A DNA stretch of 64,000 nt, taken from contig JAHREI010000001.1 of NCBI GenBank assembly GCA_021733665.1, forward strand, positions 124,001 through 188,000, in the 5' to 3' direction. This document shows, in pieces, positions 1 to 7,942 of this stretch. The DNA is from Bacillus subtilis. GTDB taxonomy: Bacteria; Pseudomonadota; Alphaproteobacteria; Rhizobiales; Rhizobiaceae. The first letter of the stretch is position 1. The number at the start of each line of letters is the position of its first letter. The notes under the pieces are model-generated. The model was not told where the DNA came from. It made no database searches and saw only the letters and a program-made list of their open reading frames with translations. The position numbers and the translations under genes were made by a program.

Positions 1-659
1 ATGATCCGACCGGTATCATTGATGCGCCGAAGAAAAATCAGGTTTTGCCAAAAATCATGAGCGAAGACACAGTTTCAAAACTGCTGGCACAGGCTGAAGC
101 GGAAGCAGATATTAAACTATGGGCACAAGAGGATATGAGCGGCTATTTCAACGCCGTGCGCCTCCATGCGCTGCTGGAGCTGCTCTATGCCACGGGTATG
201 CGTGTCACCGAGCTTGTCAGCCTGCCTGAAAAAACCATCCGCAGCAATCAGCGCTTTCTGCTGGTGCGTGGTAAAGGTGCCAAAGAACGTATGGTACCGC
301 TATCTGTAAAAGCGCAAAATGTCCTGCAGGTTTACGTCAGTTTACGCGACAGAGTGCCTGAATGGCAGAATAGCCCTTGGCTGTTCCCTGCCCGTTCGGA
401 AAGCGGTTATCTGGCACGACAGGTTTTTGCCCGCGATTTAAAGTCCCTTGCCGCCCGTGCGGGAATTTCAGCCGCTGCCATTTCTCCCCATGTGTTACGT
501 CATGCTTTTGCCAGCCATCTTTTACAAAATGGTGCAGATTTGCGTGCAGTTCAGCAATTATTGGGTCATTCGGACATTTCTACGACACAAATTTATACCC
601 ATGTACTGGAAGAAAGGCTTCATCAGCTGGTTGCAACGCATCATCCGCTTGCCGATTGA
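1..659 (+). CDS. xerD: Tyrosine recombinase XerD, 3' part (5' end outside window)
   Basis: The reading frame is open from base 3, so the gene starts upstream of the window and only the C-terminal catalytic domain plus a little linker is present. The tyrosine-recombinase residues are all visible: Arg (201-203, in GMRVTEL), Lys (273-275, in GKGAKERM), the HxxR box (489-500, HVLRH), His (567-569, LLGHSDIST) and the nucleophilic Tyr (594-596, QIYTHV). By family knowledge XerC/XerD resolve chromosome dimers at dif near the terminus. XerD rather than XerC is preferred because of the [19 protein letters not shown] pattern and because xerD next to accA is the usual arrangement in Brucella relatives; this is inference. 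An internal TTG at 45 is not the true start, since in-frame conserved sequence ([11 protein letters not shown]) precedes it. Confidence 0.93.
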   Translation, partial: DPTGIIDAPKKNQVLPKIMSEDTVSKLLAQAEAEADIKLWAQEDMSGYFNAVRLHALLELLYATGMRVTELVSLPEKTIRSNQRFLLVRGKGAKERMVPLSVKAQNVLQVYVSLRDRVPEWQNSPWLFPARSESGYLARQVFARDLKSLAARAGISAAAISPHVLRHAFASHLLQNGADLRAVQQLLGHSDISTTQIYTHVLEERLHQLVATHHPLAD

Positions 660-823
660 CGCTATGAAGTTTAAGAGAAACATATTCGGCAGATAGAAAT
701 TTCTGTCAGACAATCTATATAAGAAGAATGAAACCCGTCTGAAAGGCCTTCTGGTCTGGCGGATTTAAAGCAGCAAAGGCAAAAGCGGAAACCGCTATCC
801 GGCGCTGCACCAAAAAAAGATAG

Positions 824-859
824 ATCAGTTTTTCTAATTATGAAATTAGGAAAACTGAT
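824..859. promoter_or_regulatory. 16-bp-arm palindrome upstream of accA
   Basis: Arms 824-839 and 844-859 (ATCAGTTTTTCTAATT / AATTAGGAAAACTGAT) pair with one mismatch around a 4-base loop. It lies 30 bases before the accA start and 165 bases after the xerD stop. No T-run follows on the plus strand, so it is not a standard terminator; an operator or mRNA leader structure for accA is possible. The role is not known. Confidence 0.5.
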
Positions 860-889
860 TTAGTCTCCGGAGCGTAATAGTCAGGTCAT

Positions 890-1843
890 ATGTATAATTA
901 CCTTGATTTTGAAAAACCCGTCGCAGATCTCGATGGTCAGATTCTCGAATTGAAAAAACTGGCGCAGGAAAGCGGCAGCGTTGAGATGAGTGACGAGATA
1001 CGGCGGCTTGAAAAGCGCTCGAGCGATGCGCTGAAAGAAATTTACCGCAAGCTCACACCTTGGCAGAAAGTCCAGATCGCCCGTCATCCGGATCGTCCGC
1101 ATTGTTTGGATTATGTAAATCAGCTGTTTACAGAATTCACACCGCTGGCCGGTGATCGCAATTTTGCGGAAGATCAGGCTATTCAGGCTGGCTTTGCCCG
1201 CTTTAATGGTCAGGCTGTTGCTATTCTCGGACAGGAAAAAGGTAACGATACCAAGACCCGTCTGAAGCATAATTTTGGTTCCCCGCGTCCGGAAGGCTAT
1301 CGTAAAGCCATTCGCATCATGGAACTGGCCGATCGTTTCAAACTGCCTCTTATCACATTCGTCGATACAGCCGGTGCCTATCCTGGTGTGAGTGCAGAAG
1401 AGCGCGGTCAGGCGGAAGCTATTGCCCGCTCGCTGGAAATGAGCCTGAAACTGCGCGTTCCGGTGATCACTGTTGTGATTGGTGAAGGTGGTTCAGGTGG
1501 TGCAATCGCTATCGCCGTCGCCAACCGCGTTTATATGCTGGAACATGCAATTTATTCGGTGATTTCGCCGGAAGGTGCAGCATCCATTCTGTGGCGTGAT
1601 TCGACCCGTGCAAAAGATGCAGCCACCAATATGCGTATTACTGCGCAGGATTTGCTTGAGCTAAAAATCATCGACAATATTATTCCTGAGCCTCTGGGTG
1701 GCGCACATCGCGGTAAAACCGCGATTATTGATGCTGCCGGCGATGTCATTGCCACAGCACTGAAATCGCTTGAAGGTATTGACGGTGAAACTCTCAAACA
1801 GGAACGCCGACAGAAATATCTGGCAATGGGCCGTAGCCTCTGA
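890..1843 (+). CDS. accA: Acetyl-CoA carboxylase carboxyltransferase subunit alpha
   Basis: AccA pairs with AccD to form the carboxyltransferase that moves CO2 from carboxybiotin to acetyl-CoA, giving malonyl-CoA for fatty acid synthesis in the cytoplasm. The product is 317 residues, the family length. It opens with the typical YLDFEKPVADLD and carries the crotonase-fold core with TFVDTAGAYPG, a glycine-rich VIGEGGSGGAIAI segment and SVISPEGAASILWRD. The ATG is preceded by a GGAG about 17 bases upstream, which is weak, but the N-terminus matches the family so the start is kept. It is monocistronic here, between xerD and a rho-independent terminator at 1871. Nothing is odd apart from the upstream palindrome. 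Confidence 0.97.
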   Translation: MYNYLDFEKPVADLDGQILELKKLAQESGSVEMSDEIRRLEKRSSDALKEIYRKLTPWQKVQIARHPDRPHCLDYVNQLFTEFTPLAGDRNFAEDQAIQAGFARFNGQAVAILGQEKGNDTKTRLKHNFGSPRPEGYRKAIRIMELADRFKLPLITFVDTAGAYPGVSAEERGQAEAIARSLEMSLKLRVPVITVVIGEGGSGGAIAIAVANRVYMLEHAIYSVISPEGAASILWRDSTRAKDAATNMRITAQDLLELKIIDNIIPEPLGGAHRGKTAIIDAAGDVIATALKSLEGIDGETLKQERRQKYLAMGRSL

Positions 1844-1870
1844 GATGTTTTAACCGCATAATTTAGATTT

Positions 1871-1903
1871 AAGGCCGTGCGATCAGCGCGGCCTTTGTCT
1901 TTT
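1871..1903 (+). terminator. Rho-independent terminator after accA
   Basis: Stem AAGGCCGTGC / GCGCGGCCTT (1871-1880, 1886-1895), 5-base loop, then a T-rich tail TGTCTTTTC. It starts 28 bases past the accA stop. Confidence 0.8.
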
Positions 1904-2081
1904 CGGCTCTATAGTCAAAACCGGCGTTCTGTTGTAAATATTGTCCTGACCCAAGTTTATAACACTTTATCAATCATACTGACCGATAATGCGGGACAAA
2001 CTGATTGCGGCTAAAAATTTGCCTTTTTGCTATTTCAGGATATTTTGGTCTAACTCTTACGTAATTCTGCCGGTGAACCTT

Positions 2082-3299
2082 ATGAAACTCAGAACTGCAA
2101 TTTTTGCTTCACTGATCGCAACCGTCGCTCTTGCCGGTTGTCAGGGCTCTGTTTTTGATGGTGTTGAAGCCAAGGCTGAACGTGAACTGCCTTCCAAAGT
2201 TCTGGCTAAAATCAAAGCCAAGGGCATGAACAAAACCTCGCCGGTTATGGCGCGTATCTTCAAGGAAGAAGGTGTGCTGGAGGTCTGGAAGCAGAAAACC
2301 AATGGTCGTTATGACATGGTTGCCTCCTATGAAATTTGCAAATGGTCAGGCAAGCTGGGTCCAAAATTTGTAGAAGGTGACCGTCAGGCGCCGGAAGGTT
2401 TCTATTCGGTTTCTGCCGCCCAGATGAACCCGAACTCACAATATTATCTGTCTTTCAATCTCGGCTTTCCGAATGCCTATGACCGCGCGCATGGCCGCAC
2501 CGGTCAGCATCTGATGGTTCATGGCGCTTGTTCTTCTGCAGGCTGTTATTCCATGACAGATGAAAGCATGTCCGAGATTTATGCTTTTGGTCGTGATGCC
2601 TTTAAAGGCGGCCAGCGTGATTTTCAGGTTCAGGCTTTCCCATTCCGTATGACCGCAGCGAATATGGCGCGCTATAAGAGTGATCCGAATTATGAATTCT
2701 GGACCATGCTTAAAGAAGGCTATGACCAGTTTGAAATTACCAAAGTGCCGCCAAAAGTTGATGTTTGCGGCAAACGATATGTCTTTAACCAGAATTTCCC
2801 GGGACAGCAGGGAATTTCGGCTTCTGCCGCCTGCCCGCCAATGTCTCAGCCGGATTCAATCCAGTCTGCCTATTCCAGCTATCAGAAAACCTATGATGCA
2901 GCTTTCTCGACAGCTCTAAACAAGTCGTCCAAGAAAGATCTTGCACCATCAATTATGGGAATTCAGGAAGCGAAGCTGGTCTCTGACTGGAGTGCCCGTC
3001 GTGCGCGTGGTGAGAAAGTATCACGCACTCCGCCATCACTGAGCCCTGCATCGTCAGAGACACCAGGGGCACCGGATACAGCAGCACCGACCGCGATTGC
3101 ACAGACCCCTGCTCCGGCAACGACAACGGTTGCCACAACAGCTCCGGTTACACCTCAGCCGGAACTTGATCAGAATGTAACTGCGTCTGTGCCGGTACCT
3201 GCGAGCAACCCTGTTGCAGCAGAAACGACACCTCAGGCCGTGCCGGTCGTACCTTCACCAGAGAAAAAATCTCTCTGGAACAGAATGACCGGTCAATAA
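2082..3299 (+). CDS. Lipoprotein L,D-transpeptidase (YkuD/YafK-type)
   Basis: The 405-residue product has a lipoprotein signal (MKLRTAIFAS..., lipobox LAGC with Cys20) and so should be anchored in the periplasm. A YafK-like L,D-transpeptidase catalytic motif is present: His147-Gly, then Cys155 in SSAGCYSM. Such enzymes make or cleave 3-3 peptidoglycan cross-links, or attach or release proteins from murein; which one applies is not decidable here. Residues beyond about 300 are a low-complexity Pro/Ala/Thr/Val-rich tail ending in a basic KSLWNRMTGQ. The ATG at 2082 is chosen because it begins the signal peptide; an in-frame ATG at 1989 would bury it behind 31 unrelated residues. The stop overlaps the next gene (TAATG), implying translational coupling with the TusA-like gene. 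Confidence 0.85.
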   Translation: MKLRTAIFASLIATVALAGCQGSVFDGVEAKAERELPSKVLAKIKAKGMNKTSPVMARIFKEEGVLEVWKQKTNGRYDMVASYEICKWSGKLGPKFVEGDRQAPEGFYSVSAAQMNPNSQYYLSFNLGFPNAYDRAHGRTGQHLMVHGACSSAGCYSMTDESMSEIYAFGRDAFKGGQRDFQVQAFPFRMTAANMARYKSDPNYEFWTMLKEGYDQFEITKVPPKVDVCGKRYVFNQNFPGQQGISASAACPPMSQPDSIQSAYSSYQKTYDAAFSTALNKSSKKDLAPSIMGIQEAKLVSDWSARRARGEKVSRTPPSLSPASSETPGAPDTAAPTAIAQTPAPATTTVATTAPVTPQPELDQNVTASVPVPASNPVAAETTPQAVPVVPSPEKKSLWNRMTGQ

Positions 3300-3535
3300 T
3301 GATCACGTCTGAAGCGGCAATATTTTACGATTTTAAGGGGCTGCAATGCCCCTTACCTGTTTTGAAAACCCGTAAAAAATTACAAGATTTGCAAGCTGGT
3401 GCTGTGATCAGAATTGAAACCACTGATCCGCTTTCACCGCTTGATATTGCTCATTTCTGCCAATCCGAAGGGCATACTCTGCTGGAACAACAGAGCGAAG
3501 GCCGGATTTTTCATTTTCTGATACAAAAAGGCTGA
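3299..3535 (+). CDS. TusA-like sulfur carrier protein
   Basis: A 78-residue protein with the TusA/SirA signature: an N-terminal strand, then CPLP (Cys17, the CPxP motif whose Cys carries persulfide), followed by a helix of leucines and lysines and a beta-hairpin core. Family members relay sulfur for tRNA 2-thiouridine, molybdopterin or other sulfur pathways. The start codon overlaps the L,D-transpeptidase stop by one base, so the pair is probably cotranscribed although the functions look unrelated. It converges on the COG0523 gene with only 4 bases between the stop codons. A true TusA and other TusA-family carriers cannot be told apart from sequence alone, so no symbol is given. Confidence 0.85.
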   Translation: MITSEAAIFYDFKGLQCPLPVLKTRKKLQDLQAGAVIRIETTDPLSPLDIAHFCQSEGHTLLEQQSEGRIFHFLIQKG

Positions 3536-3539
3536 GCCT

Positions 3540-4700
3540 TCAGTTTTTCATAGAAAAACCCGGAATTGCCAGCGGGTTATCAGTCAGCGCCTGAGCATCC
3601 GCCTGATCAATACGTGGCTTGCCCAAAAACGCATCGAACAGATCGCGTATATAGGTCTCATCCAGATCTTTGGTAATAAGCACCAGACGTGTCTGATATT
3701 TGCTGTCCTGCAATTCCTGCGGCCAGCTTTTCAAGCGCACCGGCGGATGCAAAATCTGCTGCACACCATGAATAATCAGCGGGCGCTCAGGATCTTCAGC
3801 AACAGCAATAATGCCCTTCATCCGCAATAATTTATCGCCATGAGTCGAGCGCAGTAAATCCAGAAACATCTCAATCGCCGAGAACGGTACCGGCGCATCA
3901 TGCTTCAGTGAAAAAGAGCGGATCGCAGTATCATGGTGATGATGGTGGTGATGCCCGTGATCATCATGATGATGCCCCGAACAACCGGCGCCGTGAACTT
4001 CGCAAATATGATCATCTCGATGATCATCATAGCTGTCAGCTTTCAGCCAGTTCTGCACATCCGGCGTTTTACCGGCAGGATTATACAGGCCGCAATCAAA
4101 GAGAGATGCATAGCCAATCTCGTCGGCCACCACATCATAAATTTCCGCAGCCGGATTGATCGCTCTGATCCGTGCTTTCAAAGCAGCAAGCTGCTCAGCA
4201 TCCGCGAGATCAGATTTGGTGATGGTAATCCGGTCGGCAACAGCAACCTGTTTGACAGCTTCAATATGGGCATCAAGTGTCGCCATACCATTCACAGCAT
4301 CAACGGCAGTAATCACACCATCCAGCTTCAGAACCTGCATCAGCACCGGATGCCCCATCAGCGCCTGTAAAACCGGCACCGGATCAGCTAGTCCGGTCGT
4401 CTCAATCACGATGCGCTGAAGTTCATTGATCTTACCCATCTGCACACGCTCGATCAGATCAGCCAGAGTATCGACAAGCTCACCGCGAACGGTACAGCAC
4501 AGACAACCATCCGCCAACTGAATCACTCCGTCAGCAGCCTGTTCAACAAGCAGATGGTCAATGCTCACATCACCAAATTCATTGATGATGACTGCAGCGT
4601 CCTGCAGAGCAGGATCTTTCAGCAGCCGGTTGAGCAAGGTCGTTTTTCCTGCACCCAGAAAACCTGTAAGCACAGAAACGCTGATTGGTTTGAAAGACAT
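3540..4700 (-). CDS. COG0523 family GTPase (CobW/ZigA-like metal chaperone)
   Basis: The 386-residue P-loop GTPase carries Walker A GFLGAGKTT (residues 13-21), the diagnostic CLCC metal motif (66-69), an NKxD-like ITKSD and a C-terminal CobW_C domain. Between about residues 225 and 255 lies a very His-rich loop (GHHHDDHGHHHHHHHD) preceded by two cysteines, as in zinc-handling members. COG0523 proteins deliver or insert metals (Zn, Co) using GTP. Zinc is suggested by the His loop, but I found no clear Zur box upstream. It is transcribed alone towards the TusA-like gene. Confidence 0.88.
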   Translation of the reverse strand: MSFKPISVSVLTGFLGAGKTTLLNRLLKDPALQDAAVIINEFGDVSIDHLLVEQAADGVIQLADGCLCCTVRGELVDTLADLIERVQMGKINELQRIVIETTGLADPVPVLQALMGHPVLMQVLKLDGVITAVDAVNGMATLDAHIEAVKQVAVADRITITKSDLADAEQLAALKARIRAINPAAEIYDVVADEIGYASLFDCGLYNPAGKTPDVQNWLKADSYDDHRDDHICEVHGAGCSGHHHDDHGHHHHHHHDTAIRSFSLKHDAPVPFSAIEMFLDLLRSTHGDKLLRMKGIIAVAEDPERPLIIHGVQQILHPPVRLKSWPQELQDSKYQTRLVLITKDLDETYIRDLFDAFLGKPRIDQADAQALTDNPLAIPGFSMKN

Positions 4701-4762
4701 GGCAGGCCTTTAAAGTATTTCCGGTAAAATTATGAAACGTCACTATAAAGAAATCAGCCCGC

Positions 4763-4866
4763 TAGAGTGGTTTCAGGTAATATTGAATCGTTGAAACCGC
4801 TCTATCTTTTTGTTTTACGCGCATTTTATCCCGAAAACCGCTTCACACTTTTCGGAATGCGCTCTA
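4763..4866. repeat. RIME-like dispersed palindromic element, copy 1
   Basis: Two adjoining hairpins: TAGAGTGGTTTCA / TGAAACCGCTCTA (4763-4775, 4792-4804), then a GCGCATT..CCGAAAA / TTTTCGGAATGCGC stem (about 4819-4862) whose loop holds CCGCTTCACAC, ending in CTCTA. The second module recurs at 22182-22222 and, inverted, at 28113-28154. It resembles the mosaic intergenic palindromes (RIME type) known from rhizobia and Brucella relatives. It lies between two leftward genes, upstream of the COG0523 gene and beyond the 3' end of the carboxypeptidase gene. Confidence 0.75.
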
Positions 4867-4916
4867 GGCTGATTTCTGTTCTCTCTGCGATACGCCCAAT
4901 AAATATTCAGAACCGC

Positions 4917-6035
4917 TCAATTCACAGCAGTTGTCATATTTCCGCGCATAGGTCGCTGCAACGGGATCGGTACCTGTGAAATATGCAGCGCATTACCTGC
5001 CTTCACATCCGGCGCTTTCGCAATCAGGCCGACCGGCACAGCCACAGGCTCACGGGTCATTGCTGTGATGTAAGGTGAGTTAATTTTCAGACGACCTTCA
5101 ACATCACGGCCATCCCAGCGGTCGGACATCGCTTCCTGACTGCAAATCTGCGCACGCAGATCTGTGACCTGATTATTATTACTGCCATAAGGCGCAAGGC
5201 TTGCCAGTGTAGCACCGCCACCACCACGGGTAGAAAAACCGTTTTGCAACAGTTCCGCAGCCTGTACGGTACGGTCTTCCTGTCTGGATGCACCCAGCAC
5301 AATAGCAACAATCGTGCGGCCATTACGGGTTGCAGAGCCAGCCAGATTAAATCCGGAGGCGCAGATGAAACCGGTTTTCATACCGTCGGCGCCATTAAAG
5401 CGGCCGAGCAGAATATTGTAATTCGCCTGAACTTTTTTACCCTCACCCGGATCAATCGCTTCCGTATTGAAGTAGTGGGCATATTCAGGAAACTCACGAC
5501 GCAACTGTGCAGCCAGCAAAGCCATATCACGGGCAGTCGTGTAATTGTTCGGATCCGGCAGACCATGCGGATTAGAAAAATTGGAACCGAACATACCGAT
5601 GCGCTTCGCCTCGGCATTCATCATTTTTGCAAATCCGGCTTTGCTGCCGCCAACAGATTCCGCCACTGCGACGGATACGTCATTGGCAGATTTGACCATC
5701 ATAATTTTCAGAGCGCTGTCCAGTGTCATCACCGAACCGGCTTTATAGCCCATCTTGCTCGGCGGCTCTTTCGTTGCCGCAACAGACATACGCACCGGCG
5801 ATTCCAGTGTTTTCTGACCAGAACGCAAAGCGCGAAAAACCACATAGGCTGACATCATCTTGGTAAGCGATGCCGGATACCAGCGCTTAAAAGCTTCATT
5901 ATGTGACAGCACCTGCCCCGATGCCACATCGACAGACATATAAGGATTGGCCTCTGCCGCCGACATGCTTTGAGAAACAGCAAGGCATGACACAGTCATA
6001 GCCAGAACAGATTGTTTTAAAATACGCGGGATCAT
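4917..6035 (-). CDS. D-alanyl-D-alanine carboxypeptidase (DacF/PBP5-type)
   Basis: A periplasmic serine peptidase of the S11 family that trims the terminal D-Ala from peptidoglycan pentapeptides. All three active-site boxes are present: SLTK (Ser56-Lys59), SAN (116-118) and KTG (220-222). A signal peptide (MIPRILKQSVLAMTVSCL..., cleavage near SAAEA) supports export. The C-terminal 140 residues are longer than the catalytic domain needs but I see no clear amphipathic anchor. The ATG at 6035 is chosen because the signal peptide begins there and AAAGGTGG lies about 8 bases upstream; a start 18 codons earlier is less likely. It is read divergently from the amidohydrolase. Confidence 0.9.
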   Translation of the reverse strand: MIPRILKQSVLAMTVSCLAVSQSMSAAEANPYMSVDVASGQVLSHNEAFKRWYPASLTKMMSAYVVFRALRSGQKTLESPVRMSVAATKEPPSKMGYKAGSVMTLDSALKIMMVKSANDVSVAVAESVGGSKAGFAKMMNAEAKRIGMFGSNFSNPHGLPDPNNYTTARDMALLAAQLRREFPEYAHYFNTEAIDPGEGKKVQANYNILLGRFNGADGMKTGFICASGFNLAGSATRNGRTIVAIVLGASRQEDRTVQAAELLQNGFSTRGGGGATLASLAPYGSNNNQVTDLRAQICSQEAMSDRWDGRDVEGRLKINSPYITAMTREPVAVPVGLIAKAPDVKAGNALHISQVPIPLQRPMRGNMTTAVN

Positions 6036-6415
6036 GGGATGACCACCTTTCAAGGCGAAATATTCAATAGACAGATATCCGGATTTCATGCGCTCTATCC
6101 GCAGACCGATAACTGCTTCTAATTCAGCAGTTCTTCAATCGGGATAAAAAGGCAAAAATCCGGCAGTCAGAAAAAATGCCTTCACATTTTTACTCGGTTG
6201 CACTTTTCTACCTCAGTCCGGACATAAAAGGCAAAGACGGATTGGCGAAATTTTATAAAACACATTATGTTATCTGAGAGCGTTGTGTTTTACCCACACT
6301 GCCTCAAACTGGAAACAGTCGCAATTGCATAATTCCCGTAGCAAAAAAGCCATCGGGGTTACGTTATCCACACACAGTGCCCCGGAGGAGAGGCACACAG
6401 GTTCGGAGAACAGAA
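6036..6415. promoter_or_regulatory. Divergent intergenic region with two DnaA-box-like sites
   Basis: This 380-base gap separates the carboxypeptidase (leftward) from the amidohydrolase (rightward) and must hold both promoters. It contains a perfect TTATCCACA at 6364-6372 and a one-mismatch TTACCCACA at 6290-6298, both on the plus strand, shortly before the amidohydrolase. I see no coding potential with family likeness. Confidence 0.45.
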
Positions 6416-7612
6416 ATGCCGCTTTTAGACCGCGCCGCTCAGTTAAAACAGGAAGTAAGCCTGTGGCGCAGACATTTACACAGCAAGCCGGAACTACTCT
6501 ATGATGTTCATGAAACTGCGGCATTTGTTGAAGAAAAGCTTCGCGAATTTGGTTGTGATCAGGTTGTGACCGGTATAGGCCGTACCGGCGTTGTCGGTGT
6601 GATTAAAGGGAAAAAAGGTGCAGGTCAGGCCATTGGTCTGCGCGCCGATATGGACGCGCTGCCACTGACAGAAACCGGCACACCGGAATGGGTTTCTCAA
6701 AATCCGGGCAAAGCCCATTCCTGCGGCCATGACGGCCACACATCCATGTTGCTGGGCGCTGCAAAAATTCTCTGCGAGACCCGCGATTTCTATGGTGAGG
6801 TTATCGTCATTTTCCAGCCTGCAGAAGAAGGCGGTGCCGGTGGTCTGGCCATGGTCAAAGACGGCCTGATGGAGCGCTTCAATATTATTGAAGTTTACGG
6901 CATGCATAATATGCCGGGTATCACAGTCGGTGAGCTGGCAGTTTGCAAAGGCCCGATTATGGCCGCGACCGATGAGTTCACAATCACCATCAATGGTAAA
7001 GGCGGCCATGCTGCCCAGCCGCATCGCAATATTGATCCGATCGTTATCGGCTCGCAGCTGGTTACTGCTTTGCAGAGCATTGTTTCACGTGGATCAAATC
7101 CGCTGGATTCACTGGTCGTCTCGGTGACCAAGTTCAATGCCGGTGAAGCTTATAACATCATTCCGGAAAAAGCGGTTCTCGCAGGAACAGTGCGCAGCCT
7201 GACAAAACACAGCCGTGCTTTTGCCGAGCAGCGTATGCGCGCGCATTGTGAAGCCTTCGGTCTGCTCAATAATATCAAGATCGATCTTGATTTTAAGAAC
7301 AACTATCCGGTGACATTCAACCATTCCGGTCAGACAGATATCGCAGCCGATGTTGCCGATAAAGTCAGCATAAATGGTCCGATCACCCGTGAAGTTGAAC
7401 CGATGATGGGCGGTGAGGATTTCTCTTATATGCTCGAAGCCCGTCCGGGTTGCTATATTTTCCTCGGCAATGGCGAGAGCGCAAACCTGCATCATCCGGC
7501 CTATGACTTCAATGATGATGCCTTGCCATATGGCATGAGCTACTGGGTTGAGCTGGCACAATATCGTCTTAAAGATGCGCAGCTTTCACCGGCTGAGAAA
7601 ATCGCAGCCTAA
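6416..7612 (+). CDS. M20 family amidohydrolase (hippurate hydrolase/aminoacylase type)
   Basis: A 398-residue M20D zinc or manganese amidohydrolase. Metal-ligand positions are visible: Cys103 and His105 in SCGHDGH, Glu137-Glu138 in QPAEEGG, His164 in GMHN, and a late His in NLHHPAYDFND. The lid/dimerisation domain begins near TDEFTITINGKGGHAAQPH. Members hydrolyse N-acyl amino acids (hippurate, N-acetyl amino acids, IAA conjugates); the substrate cannot be read from sequence. The ATG at 6416 has a GGAG 7 bases upstream; an upstream GTG or ATG would add an Arg-rich stretch not seen in the family. A strong terminator follows, so it is probably monocistronic. Two DnaA-box-like sites precede it. 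Confidence 0.9.
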   Translation: MPLLDRAAQLKQEVSLWRRHLHSKPELLYDVHETAAFVEEKLREFGCDQVVTGIGRTGVVGVIKGKKGAGQAIGLRADMDALPLTETGTPEWVSQNPGKAHSCGHDGHTSMLLGAAKILCETRDFYGEVIVIFQPAEEGGAGGLAMVKDGLMERFNIIEVYGMHNMPGITVGELAVCKGPIMAATDEFTITINGKGGHAAQPHRNIDPIVIGSQLVTALQSIVSRGSNPLDSLVVSVTKFNAGEAYNIIPEKAVLAGTVRSLTKHSRAFAEQRMRAHCEAFGLLNNIKIDLDFKNNYPVTFNHSGQTDIAADVADKVSINGPITREVEPMMGGEDFSYMLEARPGCYIFLGNGESANLHHPAYDFNDDALPYGMSYWVELAQYRLKDAQLSPAEKIAA

Positions 7613-7644
7613 TCTCAGACTACAAATTAAACAGGTTACTGTTC

Positions 7645-7677
7645 AGCGAAGAGGCATAATTCCCTCTTCGCTTTTTT
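7645..7677 (+). terminator. Rho-independent terminator after the amidohydrolase
   Basis: Perfect 10-bp stem AGCGAAGAGG / CCTCTTCGCT (7645-7654, 7663-7672) followed by a T6 run. Confidence 0.9.
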
Positions 7678-7720
7678 ATTTCACTTGCGATTATTCTGGC
7701 ATTTTCTGTCCTGCCTACCC

Positions 7721-7749
7721 TTGGCTTACAGTCAAAAAATCAGTATGTG
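7721..7749 (+). promoter_or_regulatory. Probable sigma-70 promoter of tRNA-Arg
   Basis: TTGGCT (7721-7726), a 17-base spacer and TATGTG (7744-7749) sit 15 bases before the mature tRNA 5' end, a fitting place for a tRNA promoter. The -10 is imperfect. Confidence 0.4.
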
Positions 7750-7764
7750 TGCAAGAGACTATCC

Positions 7765-7841
7765 GGTCCCGTAGCTCAGTAGGATAGAGCGCAAGATTCC
7801 TAATCTTGAGGCCACTGGTTCGAATCCAGTCGGGATCACCA
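7765..7841 (+). tRNA. tRNA-Arg (anticodon CCU)
   Basis: A full cloverleaf can be drawn. Acceptor GGTCCCG / CGGGATC (one G-U), D-stem GCTC/GAGC, anticodon stem CAAGA/TCTTG with loop TTCCTAA (anticodon CCT, reading AGG), T-arm ACTGG TTCGAAT CCAGT, discriminator A, and an encoded CCA at 7839-7841. Length 77 bases. No integrase gene or attachment-site duplication is seen on either side. Confidence 0.97.
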
Positions 7842-7942
7842 CCTCTCCCTTCGCTGCCTCAGGCAACTTGTATGTGCTGTGTGAAAACCTAAGTAAGAAT
7901 GAGACATTCTTATTTCGGGCTCAATACAGGTGAATTGTGGTC

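Noticed and set aside
7081-7096. Sixth parS-like site, TGTTTCACGTGGATCA
   Set aside because: Two mismatches in the right half, inside the amidohydrolase codons and far from the other sites; chance or coding constraint suffices.
7765-7841. Integration site of a genomic island at the tRNA-Arg gene
   Set aside because: No integrase and no duplicated tRNA 3' end was found in the flanks; the neighbouring genes look chromosomal.
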